A stretch of 64,000 bases of DNA, taken from assembly GCA_029204225.1 (NCBI GenBank), contig CM055100.1, forward strand, positions 65,511,812-65,575,811. The letters run 5' to 3'. Positions 21,801 to 33,300 of this stretch are shown piece by piece. The notes beneath the pieces were generated by a model. It worked only from the letters and a program-made list of their open reading frames with translations, ran no database searches and was not told the DNA's origin. A program made the position numbers and the translations under genes. Origin of the DNA: Diphasiastrum complanatum. Its lineage: Eukaryota; Streptophyta; Lycopodiopsida; Lycopodiales; Lycopodiaceae. How positions within the stretch are numbered: position 1 is the first letter of the stretch; every line of letters starts with the position of its first letter.

Positions 21801-24800
21801 GGGCGTCTCTTCAAATCCAATGTGCAGTGAGTCTCTCCTTGGATTTGACATTCTACATTGGAAACTCCTAGCCAGTTTCTTCGATGATTTATGGTTTGGC
21901 TTTGTTGTGTTGTTGGTTGACAGAGTGACCCTCAAAAATTGTAGATCTGATGGGTATACAAATGTATGTTTTGAGCATATTACCTAGCCTTGCAATACAA
22001 GTGGTGCTTTTTTAATTCGTAGCTGCATACTTTGAAAATAGTTGCTGCGTACCTAAAGAACTATAGCATGCTTATGTAAAAAAAGCATGTAAAGGAAAGC
22101 TCGAAGGGGACTAAATTTCAGATATAGGTCTTCTCTAGGTTTTTTGGATGATGAGTATTCACATCCAAGGAAGTCAAAAGATGTTCGCACTATCTCAATG
22201 GCAATGCTATATCTTGAGATTCCTTATTGGCATCCTAAAATAGAGATACTCAATTACGATAGGATAATAGTTTATCATAGGCAAGTTTTGAGCTGATCTA
22301 CAACACATGGCAAAGTAATACCAGTCTAGAAGTAATATAGCTATGTGAAAAGAAGTCACTAAGTCTTATGATCTTAATTTAGGCCATATAACTAGAATAT
22401 CAAGTACTTGAGACTGGTCAAGGCAATCAATTTGTCCAGTACAACTTATAACTACTTGTGTAGTAAAGGACAAGGCAATAATAAGTGAAGTATATTCCAA
22501 GGTGAGGTAGTAATGTTGATAATAGCTCTAAAACAATGAAAATACAATATTGTTGGCAAAATGCTACAAGGCAAATCTAGCCAAGTGTGGCTGGGTTTTT
22601 GTTATTTCCAACTCATGTGTGATGTGTGTGTGTTCAAACCTAACAAATCTAAACAAGCTAAAACTAAACCTTAACGTTAGAATACAAAAAATATGAATTT
22701 TAAAGTCAATAGAATCAGTACAAAGTCATTATAGTGCCAGCAAAAGCTTCGAGTTGAGGAGAATATACTCACATGCATCCATCCACAATGACAATCGTGT
22801 TAGAACAAGAAAATTATTATTGAAACTATAGATGTTCATACATATTCTCAATCATTATCGAAGTGGCAACAAGTAGGCATTGTCGAGTTAGGTGACTCTA
22901 ATCTTGTCCATGATATGAGTAGAAAGTCGGACATTGTTTCAGTTCTACTCAAAGTTAATAGAATTTTAAGGTTGAAAAAGTAATAAGTGCTTTCAAAAAA
23001 ATAGATAAACAATATACATGTCTAAAGTGCAATAAAAATTGTTTGAAACGTGGCAACGTATAGATAGCAAACGAAAAATGCCTACAAGTTCTCATAAGTA
23101 AGTGAAACAAAAAACAAGATGCTTGCTTATATGGCAAAAAAGTATCAAATTATGATCCTAAACTTGGCTGAAGCAAGGTCTTTCGACATAAGCACAATCT
23201 TGTATAAGTCTGCATATGCAAGCCTACAATTGTGCTAAGTGTACATCAAAGATATGAAAGCACCATCATCATTGGGTGTATTAAGAACAAGTTGCGAGTC
23301 CCAGTTTCAAGTTTCATCCGTCTAGTCTCTCATACACCACCTTTCTCGTACAACAAGTAGATGTCATCAAGTTAGAAGACTCTAATAATCTCTATAGTCA
23401 TAGTATTAAGTTATATTATCATGGTATTTCTTAAAGTATACCACATTAAACAAGCTATTTGCTCGCTATCCACCTAGTTGAATACACGGAAGTAGGAGAA
23501 CTATAACAGGTATTCTATATTGTCCAATTCTAAACAAATACTCTTAAGAATGTTAAAACTTAAAACCAAAAACAGTAAGCTTTAGACCACTGGCATTTAA
23601 AAAAATCTACACCGCACACACTTCGTGACCAAATGTATCAATGTGTCTATAGAGATATGCAAGGGAGGAACCAAGTGATACAAGACAAGTGGACTTGTTC
23701 TATAGCCATGGTGTCAAGCAATTTGGACATGTCTAGACCATACAGTGCAGCCCTCAGCTGATGTTAGAAAGAATAGTTCTATTTTGACATTCTTTTTTGT
23801 GAAATCATTGTAAACACAAACCACAACATCACATTATGTAAAAGAACAACTAAATGGTTGAAAATAGCCCTAAACAAAACCAAAAGTTGCATAAAGTATG
23901 CAACTCAACACTCACATAGTCAAAGGCAAAAGAATCAATTGTAGCATTTTGTTAGGGGTGTATGCTAGGGTTTTCTCCAACACCTTTTGCAGAATCATGG
24001 TCACTATATGTAATGCACTGCAAAGCAAGAATTAGCTTGACCAATATGTAATTTTGTGTGGATGTGCATTAGTGTGTGTGTGATCTCTGTGAATTCAGTT
24101 TTGACTAAACAAGTCAGAATGTATTGCACATTCCATACAATACGTCCCGGAGCGTATTGGGGCAGAATGTGTTTAAAAACTCAAATCTCTGAACACATTC
24201 ATTACTCTTGCTTATGATTTACCTCTTGCCCTCACTTAGTTCCATAGCGCAGTAGCTTAGTTTCATCATTCCATGGCTTGGTTCCATAGTGTCATAGATT
24301 TTAGGATCATGAAGAAGGAATCATTGAACCATAGTTCCATAGTTATTTGTTTTTACAAGTAGGTCCTCTGCGATTTTGCTTTTTATAATAGTGTTCTATC
24401 TAAATAATGAGTACGTGCAACTGTTTTTAATGGCTTCCTTTCAGAACATTGTTGTGAAATGTGTTCCATTCCAAAACGGGCAACTTTGGCGTCGATGTGT
24501 ATGTCTTAGTTGCCCATTCCGGAACGGGCCCTTGAAAAAAAAACGTATTTTTTTACGGAGGATTTTAATCCGTTAATTATCACTTCTGGACAATGGCAAA
24601 TTGGTAGGGTGGCGGAGTGAGGTTGCATTGTAAACATATAAGAGCCGGAGTCTAAATTCCCTGCTGGCCCACAAACGTTAGATCCTCATTCTGCTGGAAA
24701 AGACTATTGTGGACAATCAATGTGCAAATTCTGATCTTCTTTAAGGACCTCTAGCAATGAGCATGCATAGAAGATCTCAGAATGTGCTCTTTCCAATGTG

Positions 24801-27279
24801 CTTCATCTGGCACCAAGGCGAGCATTAGACAGCAGGACATTGTGACATTCACAACTAGGTGGTGAGCAAGGTTTGCAAAAAAAATTACAGGTATGCAGCA
24901 TCACAAGGAATCATTTTCTATAATCCAGCTGTAAAGAAGAATGTAAGGTGAAATAGTGTAGCTGAAGAACACACGATTCTAGATGTCTCTATCTTATAAA
25001 GAATGGTAAATAGCAAATGCAAGATCCTATTGTAAATCATGCAAATAGAGATCAATCTGTCACTTCAATCTGTTAACAAGTATCAAGTCTCAGGACTGTA
25101 AATACTTGTCCAGATAGGACACGCATGTTTTGAGACACAAGAGCTCCATCTGCAACCATGGCGCCTTCTTCCACAACCACCCCATCTAGAAGAGTTGCTC
25201 CCATCCCCCCAAATGACTTTTCTTATATGTTTTACAATGCAACGAGGGTCTAATCCAGCGGGCCAGCAGGGTCTAGATTCATTTTTGTTAATTTACATGA
25301 ACTCCTTCCGACCCAGTACGTTCTGGAATGTACGGAACGGACGGAACGGAACGTTCCGACCCATTTTGCTCGGAACGGGCTTCTAAGGTGTATGTATATA
25401 TTTGAAAGTAGCCAAAGTATGTAGTATGTACTATGAATGAAATTTTTAACGTATGAATGGTATTTTTTGTGTGAATAATCAATTTAAGGCAGCCCAATGT
25501 CATCCCCCATTTTCCACTAATTAAGAAAAAAAATTACAATTGTTTTTTAATAAAAGAACGCTAAGGAAAAACATTTTTGGTCACATTTTTTTTCATTTCA
25601 GAACATGCTTCTAAGGCTAACACTTTCACGTTTCTTAATACCATCGCCACTAAACCCTTCTATTTCAGGGGGTTGCTGGGTGATACTTGCAACCTTCCTA
25701 TTAACATAAGTGGGAAGCTGTTCTATATCAATTGGACCAATTTACCGTCATGAAAATGATGTGTCTTGCTTTTGAATATGAAAATTATGAAAAGTTTTAT
25801 GTATCAAATACCCCACAATCAGAAGTGCATGTTTATGTAGACGATGCTAGCTGATCGACCGTACTTTCACAATAAGTTTGTATTAGAGTTGCACAACATA
25901 TATGAATGCTGTGTTTCAGAGAGTGTATGGAACTAGCGTTCAGGAATGCTCATTTCTTGGAGTGTTCCATGGGAATTTTGTCTGAAATATACATTTTTTT
26001 GAATTTCTTCTTAAATATTATTGATGGGCATTGGTTCAGGGGATATACAAACAGAGTGTACAGCCAATTTCAAGCGGTGAAATGTAGACATCTAATTGAT
26101 AGAACTATCTATGCGGGGCAAGGTGCACATGTAGAGAGGCAGGTTCACCAACAGACCTTGCGCACACAGACCTAGGAAGGCCAATGAAGGAGAGGTAGAG
26201 AGAGGCAAAGGATGAAGAAGTCGCCTTAATTTGCCTAAATGCTTTAAAATTAAACACTTAAGTATTTCCACTTTTTACATATTCCATAAAAAATTAAAAA
26301 CTAGAGTTTCGGATTGGTTCTATGTTTGGGGAGTTTTTTCATTTCAAAATGAGCATTTGAGAACGCTGGGGTCCAGGAACACATTTTGGTGTCACTAAGG
26401 TTTGTATGTGCCATGACGAGCTCAGCATTGCAGGATCTTTTTGCTATTTCCTCTCTACTAAGTCAAATAGCATAATCACTTGCTGTTATACCAGAATAAC
26501 AAGCTAGCTGTTTGGGCATTATTTTCTTTGTTTATCTTTCCTCTTCAATCAACTGCCTGTGATGTTCTTGAGTAAGTAAGATACATAAGTTCTCCTACAA
26601 GCAGGCTTCTGTCTACAAGTCTTTCTCTATTTTCATAAGGTCTGTTAGTGTAAGGTAGTATATATAAATGGTTATTTTTCTAGAATAGTTAGTGTTGGTG
26701 ATATGGCACTTATCCCATATTCAGGCAGAGCCAAAGACATTAGAAGCTGTTCAAACAATCGTAGCAAATCAGTTGGCAGTGGATCCTAGCACTGTGCAGC
26801 CTTCATCAAAGTTTTCTGATTTGGGAGCCGACTCTCTTGACACTGTAAGTTTGGATGGAGGCTTGTTTCTTGTGTCATCTATTGCCATTGAATGGAGGCT
26901 TGTTTCTTGTGTAATCTGTTGTGTCTCCTTTCAAGTCCCCTGTTCATTGACATTAGAAACTTTGTTCTTCAGGTTTATTTTGTTTTGAAGAGCCTTAGGG
27001 CCTTGAGATTGGCTCTTTAATTTGTTGTCTGTTTTCCATTTCCAGAGTTGCTATCTTTATCTTGAATTCAATTTACAACCTAAGTAGCATTGGAAAAAAC
27101 TGTCATATTAACTTATGAAGATGCTTTCTACTTTTTCACTACACTTGCAGGTCGAAATTGTGATGGCATTGGAGGAACAATTTAAGATAACCATGGAAGA
27201 AGAAGGTGCTGAGAAAATCTCGACTGTGCAGGATGCAGCAGACTTGGTTCAGGAGGTCATTTCTTCAATGCCCAAGTGA
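18865..27279 (+). CDS. Plastid acyl carrier protein (4 exons, 141 codons)
   Basis: ACP carries growing acyl chains on a phosphopantetheine arm during plastid fatty-acid synthesis. Exons are 18865-18933, 21719-21826, 26725-26844 and 27151-27279. All introns are phase 0 with GT..AG ends, and every joined exon stays open. Exons 1 and 2 encode a Ser/Ala- and basic-rich transit peptide ([14 protein letters not shown]... [15 protein letters not shown]), with a likely cleavage site near residue 59. Exons 3 and 4 encode the ~82-residue carrier domain. GADSLDT at the end of exon 3 holds the attachment Ser (residue 96), followed by [19 protein letters not shown] and [13 protein letters not shown]. The [11 protein letters not shown] context is plastid-like, not mitochondrial. 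The ATG was chosen because upstream in-frame extension needs a GTG. No lesion is seen, so the gene looks functional. Intron 2 is 4.9 kb. Confidence 0.93.
18934..21718 (+). other. ACP intron 1 (2785 bp)
   Basis: Starts GTTGTT and ends TTTCACAG. Its first 760 bp are a tandem array of a ~170-bp unit (separate entry). The rest is AT-rich with no recognised coding or element structure. Confidence 0.85.
18950..19700. repeat. ~170-bp tandem repeat inside ACP intron 1
   Basis: The landmark ATGCATGTT occurs at 19011, 19181, 19351 and 19515 (periods 170, 170 and 164), with a partial extra start at 19559. Each unit also carries GATGTCCATARGT, an ACAAATTTGGAGAAAGAA-like block and GGAAAGAAGCTTTAGTTCTT. 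The first unit is the most diverged. Confidence 0.88.
21827..26724 (+). other. ACP intron 2 (4898 bp)
   Basis: Starts GTGAGT and ends ATATTCAG. It contains no recognisable gene. Segments near 24430-24570 and 25300-25390 are rich in GGAACGG/CCGTTCC-type words (for example GGAACGGACGGAACGGAACG and GAACGTTCC), which may be transposon terminal debris. The rest is AT-rich unique-looking sequence. Confidence 0.85.
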
Positions 27280-27950
27280 AACTGGCTGGCAATGAGTTAC
27301 TTTTGGAGAAAACACCTTTACTTTTACCGGCATCTGGAATCAAATGCCCTCCAAATGAGTTTTGAAGTTCAAGATATCTAATCTATGTCTAGTTATATAC
27401 TTGTTGTATGTTTTCCAGCAACCTAGAAAACAGTTGTCTCCAAATTTTGCTAGAAAATTTCCATATATTACCTTTTTCAGGTCATTTCATGTTTCAGACC
27501 TCAAATCGACTTTTTCATCATCTATGTTAATGATTTGGTTTATTGTTCATTTTTCATCTGTCAATTTTGATAAATAGGATATGTTTTTACAAAACACTAC
27601 AAAGCTATTTCTTGAATTTAGACACAATGTATAGAGGCAATTTTTCCTCTTAATGCTACATTTACTTTTCTCTTGTTTTCAGGCAGTGCCACAGCTTCCA
27701 CAGCTACTTGAAATTGGATCTGTTTCATATTTATGTGAACTTATTGTAGTGCTATTTGCAACATCCAATTACTTTAGTTTTGAAGGTATAATTGTCCACT
27801 TTGTCTTCTATGCCACCATCTTTTACCTTCCTCACCTTCGTAATTAAAGCAGCAATGATCACGTAACCCTCCACATGCAATACTGGGCAGGAGTAACCGG
27901 TTGTCATTGATCACTGCATTCCTAGAGTAATGGGATGGACATTGTCACTG
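27280..27950 (+). other. ACP 3' flank / probable 3' UTR
   Basis: AT-rich sequence after the ACP stop. No coding frame is supported. The polyadenylation site cannot be placed with confidence. Confidence 0.45.
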
Positions 27951-28029
27951 TACTCCACGGATCACATTGCACGTGAAATCATATTGACAGACTACTGTAG
28001 TTGACTAGGCATGCTTCTTATTCATATGA

Positions 28030-28305
28030 TCAGACTTCCTTGAAAATAAATCCTACTGTATTCTGCCTCTGTGCATATACAAGAAATAACTCACTGTTTG
28101 TAGTGAAAGACTATGGTCATGCACATCTTCCATCATTCTCAGTTCACTCCTCCCAGCATTGTTTGAGTTCTCTGCTCTAGCATTGAATGGACTGACATCA
28201 CTCCTAAGGGTATCCCTTATTGAAGGGTGATTCGCCATTTAGCCCCCCCAAACACTAAATGGGCAGATAGGGGTTAAAGTACTGCTAGTTATATAGGTAT
28301 GTTAC
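28030..28305 (-). repeat. 3' LTR start of gypsy element E (inner edge firm)
   Basis: On the minus strand an AATGGGGAAGGAA polypurine tract is followed by TGTAACATACC, marking an LTR start at 28305. The LTR extends toward lower coordinates; its outer end, given here as about 28030, is uncertain. The partner LTR beyond 37080 was not found. Confidence 0.5.
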
Positions 28306-28549
28306 ATTCCTTCCCCATTAACTTAAATTTTTCTTTGTAGGAAAAATTTTGGGAAATTCTTCTAGAGATCGGCCTCATTTTCCCAGGTATCTTCCTCTTC
28401 TGACTTTCTCCTCCACCTGATTAAAAATTCCCGAAGCACTCTATGTGAAGCCTGACCACAAAATCCATAGATATACTTTCTCACTTTCTAGTAGGAATAT
28501 CCAATGGATGCACTAGGCCACTAGCTTTTAGCCTTTCAGCTTTATTTAA
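28306..28549 (-). pseudogene. Gypsy integrase end with chromodomain remnant, element E
   Basis: Minus-strand translation gives the beginning of an integrase core (RKxESISMDFV, with the first catalytic Asp context). It then jumps to EFLIRWRRKSEEEDTWENEA (about 28360-28435), which resembles the C-terminal chromodomain of plant chromoviruses. The bulk of the catalytic core is missing between them. A PPT and LTR start follow directly. Confidence 0.65.
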
Positions 28550-28792
28550 TTAGCACTTAGTACATTTAAGTACATAAGTCTTTGTTTGACTTTTCATCTT
28601 AGGCCACCAAAAGTGCCGCCTAACTAAGTCAAATGCTCTTTGTTTACCCGGATGTTCTGCACATGGACTATCATGACACTCATGCAGGATTTGGGCCCTA
28701 ACTGTGTCATTCTCCGGTACACATACTTTGCCCTTACGAAACAAGATCCCATTTCGTATAGCAAAATCCATTTCAATCTGTTCCTGATTCAA
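28550..28792 (-). pseudogene. Gypsy integrase zinc-binding (H2C2) domain, element E
   Basis: The minus frame reads GILFRKGKVCVPENDTVR, then LHECHDSPCAEHPGKQRAFD and KCTKC. The H-x3-H...C-x2-C zinc-finger order of retroviral-type integrases is intact. It is flanked by stops on both sides. Confidence 0.85.
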
Positions 28793-28799
28793 GGAATCC

Positions 28800-29490
28800 T
28801 ACTTATTAGAATCGACCCCAAAAAGTATTTGTTGCCAATACTTTTCAAAAAATGATCGGACTCAAAAAGTCCTTGGAGAGATTGAAATAACCCCGGTTGT
28901 ATATCAGTAAAGCTTAACTGATTAATAACCGATAAGCGACTCAGAGCATCCACTAGAGTGTTTTGACTTCCTTTACAATACCATATTCATGCATTAGCTC
29001 ATCCCATCTAGCTTGTCTCCCTTTTAAATCTGTAGCATCATAGAAATAACAAAGTTTTGATAATTCGTCAAAACATCAAATTTGGCTCCATTAAAATAAT
29101 GTCACCAAATTTTCAAGCCATGAATAATAGCAAAAAGCTCCTTTTCATAGGTACAACACCCAGATTGAGCTAGATTGATTTTCTTGCTTTCAAAAGAAAC
29201 ATGATGTCCATCCTGCATTAAGACAGCTCCAATCGCATAATCACTGGCATCAGTCCTAACCACAAATGGTTTCCTAGGATCGCCAATGATGAGTATTGGT
29301 GCACTTGTCACACATTTCTTAAGCTGCTCAAAACTATTGTTCATATTCTCTATCCACACCACTAGTGGACTCCTAGCCCTCCGGCTAAGTTTTCTAAAGC
29401 CTCTCAAAGCTTGAGTGAGGGAAAATGCCATCCTAGCAAACTGGGGTATATGTGGACGAAAAAATCCCACGAAATCCAAGAATGACTTGA
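28800..29490 (-). pseudogene. Gypsy RNase H, element E, broken
   Basis: Minus strand: FVGFFRPHIPQFARMAFSLTQ (RT thumb/connection), then FVVRTDASDYAIGAVLMQDG with the first catalytic Asp, SFESKKINLAQSGCCTYEKE, and LFAIIHGLKIW. After 29102 the trace continues as FDVLTNYQN with stops at about every 10-20 codons. Compare the plus-strand copy at 63560-64000. Confidence 0.87.
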
Positions 29491-30279
29491 TTTTTCAAAT
29501 CGTAGTAAGAATTGGCCATTCAATATTCCTTTGGATACGATCGGCCTCTATTTCTATATCACGTTCGAAAATCTCATGGCCTAAGTAAGATGACTCTTTA
29601 GCAAAAAAATCACATTTAGACTCTTTGGCATAAAGCTTTTCCTTTCTTAAGATGTCCAAGACAATCTTAAGATGCTCTTTGTGTTTCGCCAAATTCTTAC
29701 TAAAGACCAGGATATCATCCAAAACCACTACTACGAATCTTTCCAAATATGGCCTGAACAAATCGTTCATAAATTGTTAGAAAGTCGCTGGTGCATTGGT
29801 CAAACCAGATGGAAGCACCAAAAACTTGTAGTGTCCAAACCGAGTTCAAAAACTCGTCTTAGGTATATTCTCTACCTTAATGCGAATCTGATGATACCCT
29901 GATCTTAGATCTATCTTGGTAAAGTACCTTGCACCACCAGGATAATCTATTAGGTCATCCATTCACGGTAGTGGATACCTATTCTTAATTGTAACTTTGT
30001 TCAACTTTTTATAGTCTACGCAAAACCTTATAGTCCCATCTTTCTTGGCGACCAGAACCACTGGTGATGCCCAAGGAGACTTACTAGGTTTAACCCATGG
30101 GCCCTTTCTCTAGGTGCTCACTTAATTGCCTTTGTATCTCAACCTCTTCTGATGCACTCATCCTATAAGGGTGTTGTGCAATCGGATTGACCCAGGTATA
30201 AGGTCAATCTTGTGATCTATAGACTTTTCAGGTGGTAAACCTACAGGAAGATCTAGAAAAACCTCATTGAATTCTTGCC
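29491..30279 (-). pseudogene. Gypsy reverse transcriptase, element E, broken
   Basis: Minus strand: [72 protein letters not shown] and VVLDDILVFSKN. The catalytic box is VLDD instead of the usual Y[VI]DD. A stop lies just after PATF (near 29776), with others near 29850 and 30110. At 30275-30279 the reading frame is cut by insertion of copia element F; the upstream part resumes at 35629. Confidence 0.88.
30275..30279. other. TSD TTGCC, left copy, of element F
   Basis: An identical TTGCC lies at 35629-35633. The interval between them starts TG and ends CA, as for an LTR-retrotransposon insertion. Confidence 0.88.
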
Positions 30280-32158
30280 TGTAGGAATAGGGTGAGAGGA
30301 CGCGAACGAAGAAAGAGAGAAGGAAATTGTTTGCGGAACAACTCTTTCGTTATTATGGGCTGCTACAAGCAAGAACGGTCTAAAAGATTGTAGCTGTCGA
30401 AATAGACTCACAGCTCAAGCGTTTTTTCTCACTCACAGGATCGTGAATTATAATTATTCATACCCCAATGAAAATGAGTACAGTCCACCAAAGATATTAG
30501 AAGAGGTGTGTGGTATTACTGCAAATGGATTTTAACAAGAAGTTCAGATCAAAATATCAAATGCAAGTTCCTCAGGCGTCAAAGACAATTGTCATCCATG
30601 ATCAGATACTGACGTCCATGATCTAATCAGAGTGAGTGAACAAGCATGAACAAGTAGTTAAAGTGTAATTAAAATCACAGCATCATACATCTACGTTACA
30701 CACAGATGAAAAATGTGTTGCTTCTATATTACAATGAAAGCTTGAAGTGTGGTGAAGGTGTATTGATACACCGCATGCATGTATCTAATTATAATAAATG
30801 TTTGTCATCAAACTAAGTACTTTGTTGTACTCAACGAGTAGTTGAACTATAATGACAGAATGATAGTTGTACATTAAATACATGGTCAAGCGACTCGAGA
30901 TCGCTGACGTGGACGAGAACGTGGCATATTTTCTCTCACTTCACATAGTTCGGGAAGTGGCTGGAGACGTTTCTCGTTGATAACCTTCATATTTTTTGCA
31001 AAAAAGCCGAAGGTGTTGAAAAACAGGTTATTTGTTGAAGTGATTGTTTTGTCACATTTTTTGTGAAAAGACGAAAAAGGTGAGAGAGCTGACAAAAAGT
31101 TTACTTCTTTGAAATAGTTGAAAAGAAGTAGTGACATTCCTGAAGTTGTCGAAGAAGTCAGACACTTCGGTTGTCGGAGACTGCGGATGATGGAAAAAGT
31201 CGCAGACACTTCGATTGATGAACGAAATTGTCAGGACAGTTCGGTTGATGAACGAAGTTGTTGCAGAAGTCGGAGACTTCGGTGCTGAGTGACTTGATTG
31301 TTGAAGAAGTCGAGGGTGATCAGGCCTTCGATGTTCTTTGTAAAGACAACTAGGGAAAAACTAAGATGAGGATAGGAAAACACAAGAGAGACTATGGAGC
31401 AAAACCACCCAACCAATCCTAGATCCCTCCTGGAGAATCCTCTTGGATCTAGCCCCCAAGCCATGCCATGTGATAGCTAGAGGAGAAGAGCTCAACTGGT
31501 AACCTAGACCAAAAAGTCATCGACGAGATAATCTCTACCTCAATATATAGAGAGTAGGATCATGTGCATGAGCCCGTGCAATCTCCATGCAGGTCAACTG
31601 TTAATAGGTCACAACTCTTCATACATTCCTCCTGCCTATAACCGTCACATGTACATGCACTACTCCATATATCTCAATTAGAGTGTCTGGGTCCTCTCAA
31701 GGTCATTAGTCACCAACAGGCCTCGATGTGGAATTAAATCTAGGCGTGACCAATAATCTCGAACACTGGAGGGCCGGTCTACCATATCCATGTCCTTAGC
31801 TGAATATGGTCGTAACATTCTTCATGATGCTTTGACATTCGAATGTAGAATTAGACGAGAATGGATATTCTTTGATGTAGATTAGCCGGAAAGTCGATGA
31901 AGTCGACTTCCAAATAGTTTGGCTGATTTGATTCGATTCTGTGTAGAAATTGCAGGTTGTCAAACTGCTTTGATTCGATTCTGTGTAGAAATTGCAGGTT
32001 GTCAAACTGCTTTGATTCTTGCAAGTATCAGATGAGCAGACATAGAACCCAAAAGAGGTTGTATCTGACCCTAGATCATTGATAAAAAAATGTGCAGAAA
32101 GAATCTTGAAATAGAAATAGTATCACCAAGGAGGAAACTGTGAGCTCAATTTCCAACA
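30280..32158 (-). repeat. 3' LTR of element F, interrupted by a solo LTR
   Basis: Begins TGTTGGAAATTGAGCTC on the minus strand at 32158, right after a TTAAGAGGGGAC polypurine tract, and ends at 30280. Without the 479-bp insertion and its TSD it is about 1395 bp. It matches 34135-35628, and an ACACAGAATCGAATCAAA-type block is duplicated only here (31917-32011). It also has several GAAGTCGGAGACTTC-like inverted motifs (31140-31290). Confidence 0.88.
31339..31817 (-). mobile_element. Solo LTR (family G), minus orientation
   Basis: On the minus strand it runs TGTTACGACC...TCTTTACA, flanked by TTCTT at 31334-31338 and 31818-31822 (perfect 5-bp TSD). The uninterrupted target can be read in the other LTR of element F near 35250. 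A second copy of this LTR, on the plus strand, is at 39876-40367. A solo LTR results from recombination between the two LTRs of a full element. Confidence 0.9.
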
Positions 32159-32169
32159 GTCCCCTCTTA

Positions 32170-32660
32170 AGGTCACGGTTGGTGCCTTGAATGTCTTTGA
32201 CGGGTTCAACATGTTGAAGAACTTTTGGTGTTTGTTGATCCTGGAAAGAACTTTTGGTAAATATGTCTGCAACCATTTCTATTGTGGAGTAGTATTGAAG
32301 AATTATTTGTCCTGAAAAATCTTTTTCCTAATAAAATGATATAGAATTTCAATGTGCTTTGACTTGCCATGAAATCTATGATTCAGAGACATTGAAATAC
32401 AGCTCAAATTGTCACACAAAATGGTAGTATGCTGAAACTAAGTGTGATGTAAGAAATATATTTCATCACTCTCTTTAATGCTTTCCAATGCAAGATTTTA
32501 GGAATTGATATGTATTGACTTAATGTGCTAATAGTGTATGCTAAATCTGGTCTGATGAATAGCATGGTATACATCAAAGATCCGATTAGTGAATGAAAAG
32601 AGTACTTCGCTAAGTCGAGTACTTCACTTTCAATCTCAGCACAAGAAGGTTTAGTCAATA
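32170..32660 (-). pseudogene. Copia RNase H, element F, fragmentary
   Basis: Minus strand: LDLAKYSFHSLIGSLMYTML, RPDLAYTISTLSQYISIP and HWKALKRVMKYI, the typical start of copia RNase H. The end of the domain reads MVADIFTKSSFQDQ (about 32250), followed by the PPT. The central part is missing or unreadable. Confidence 0.8.
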
Positions 32661-33031
32661 CTATACTTGGATCTATTGGTGTATTAATCAGTTTACAATA
32701 AAAAATATATAATTTTTATTTTAGAACATTTTCTAGATATTTTTGCTGGCTAGGATAGATCTTATTTTAAAAATGTGAATTCCTAGTTCTAGTAATGTGA
32801 ATTCCTAGCAAAGAATTAACATCGCCTAGATCAGTCATGTCAAATTCCTTTGACATATCACTCTTAGTAGTGTGCAGTAGGAAAGTGTCGTTAGACAAAA
32901 TAAATGCATCATCTATGTAAAGAGCTATATGAACTGAATTGACACCTATATGCTTGGAAGAAACATTACAATCAGTTGAATTGTTTGCAATACCATTTGA
33001 ATAAGATAAACCGTGCTTTCCATTTTGCAAT
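32661..33031 (-). pseudogene. Copia RT catalytic region, element F
   Basis: Minus strand: STDCNVSSKHIGV, HIALYIDDAFILSND (catalytic box YIDD) and MSKEFDMTDLGDVNSLLGIH. The frame opens at 33030 and stops near 32767. The upstream RT fingers region is missing: 33032-33297 is unrelated sequence rich in GTCGATG/GACTTCG words, resembling the element's own LTR. Confidence 0.82.
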
Positions 33032-33300
33032 GTCAGAATTGATCTTCTTCTTGAAGATCGACTTGTTGTTGATAACTCTCTCGTGATTAGGTCAATCTTG
33101 CTTTTGGTTCAAGTCGATATATTTGGACAGGGCAGAGGAAGAGCTCCATTTTGAATGGTGACAATCGACGATTGTTGAAGACTTCGAGAAAGTCGAGCCA
33201 ATTGGCTCGCTCTTGAGAAGATGTCGATGTCGATGACTTCGATGTCGATGTTTCATGTCAGGATGAAGTCAAAAGTGAGTTGTACTTTGCTTTCAATAAC

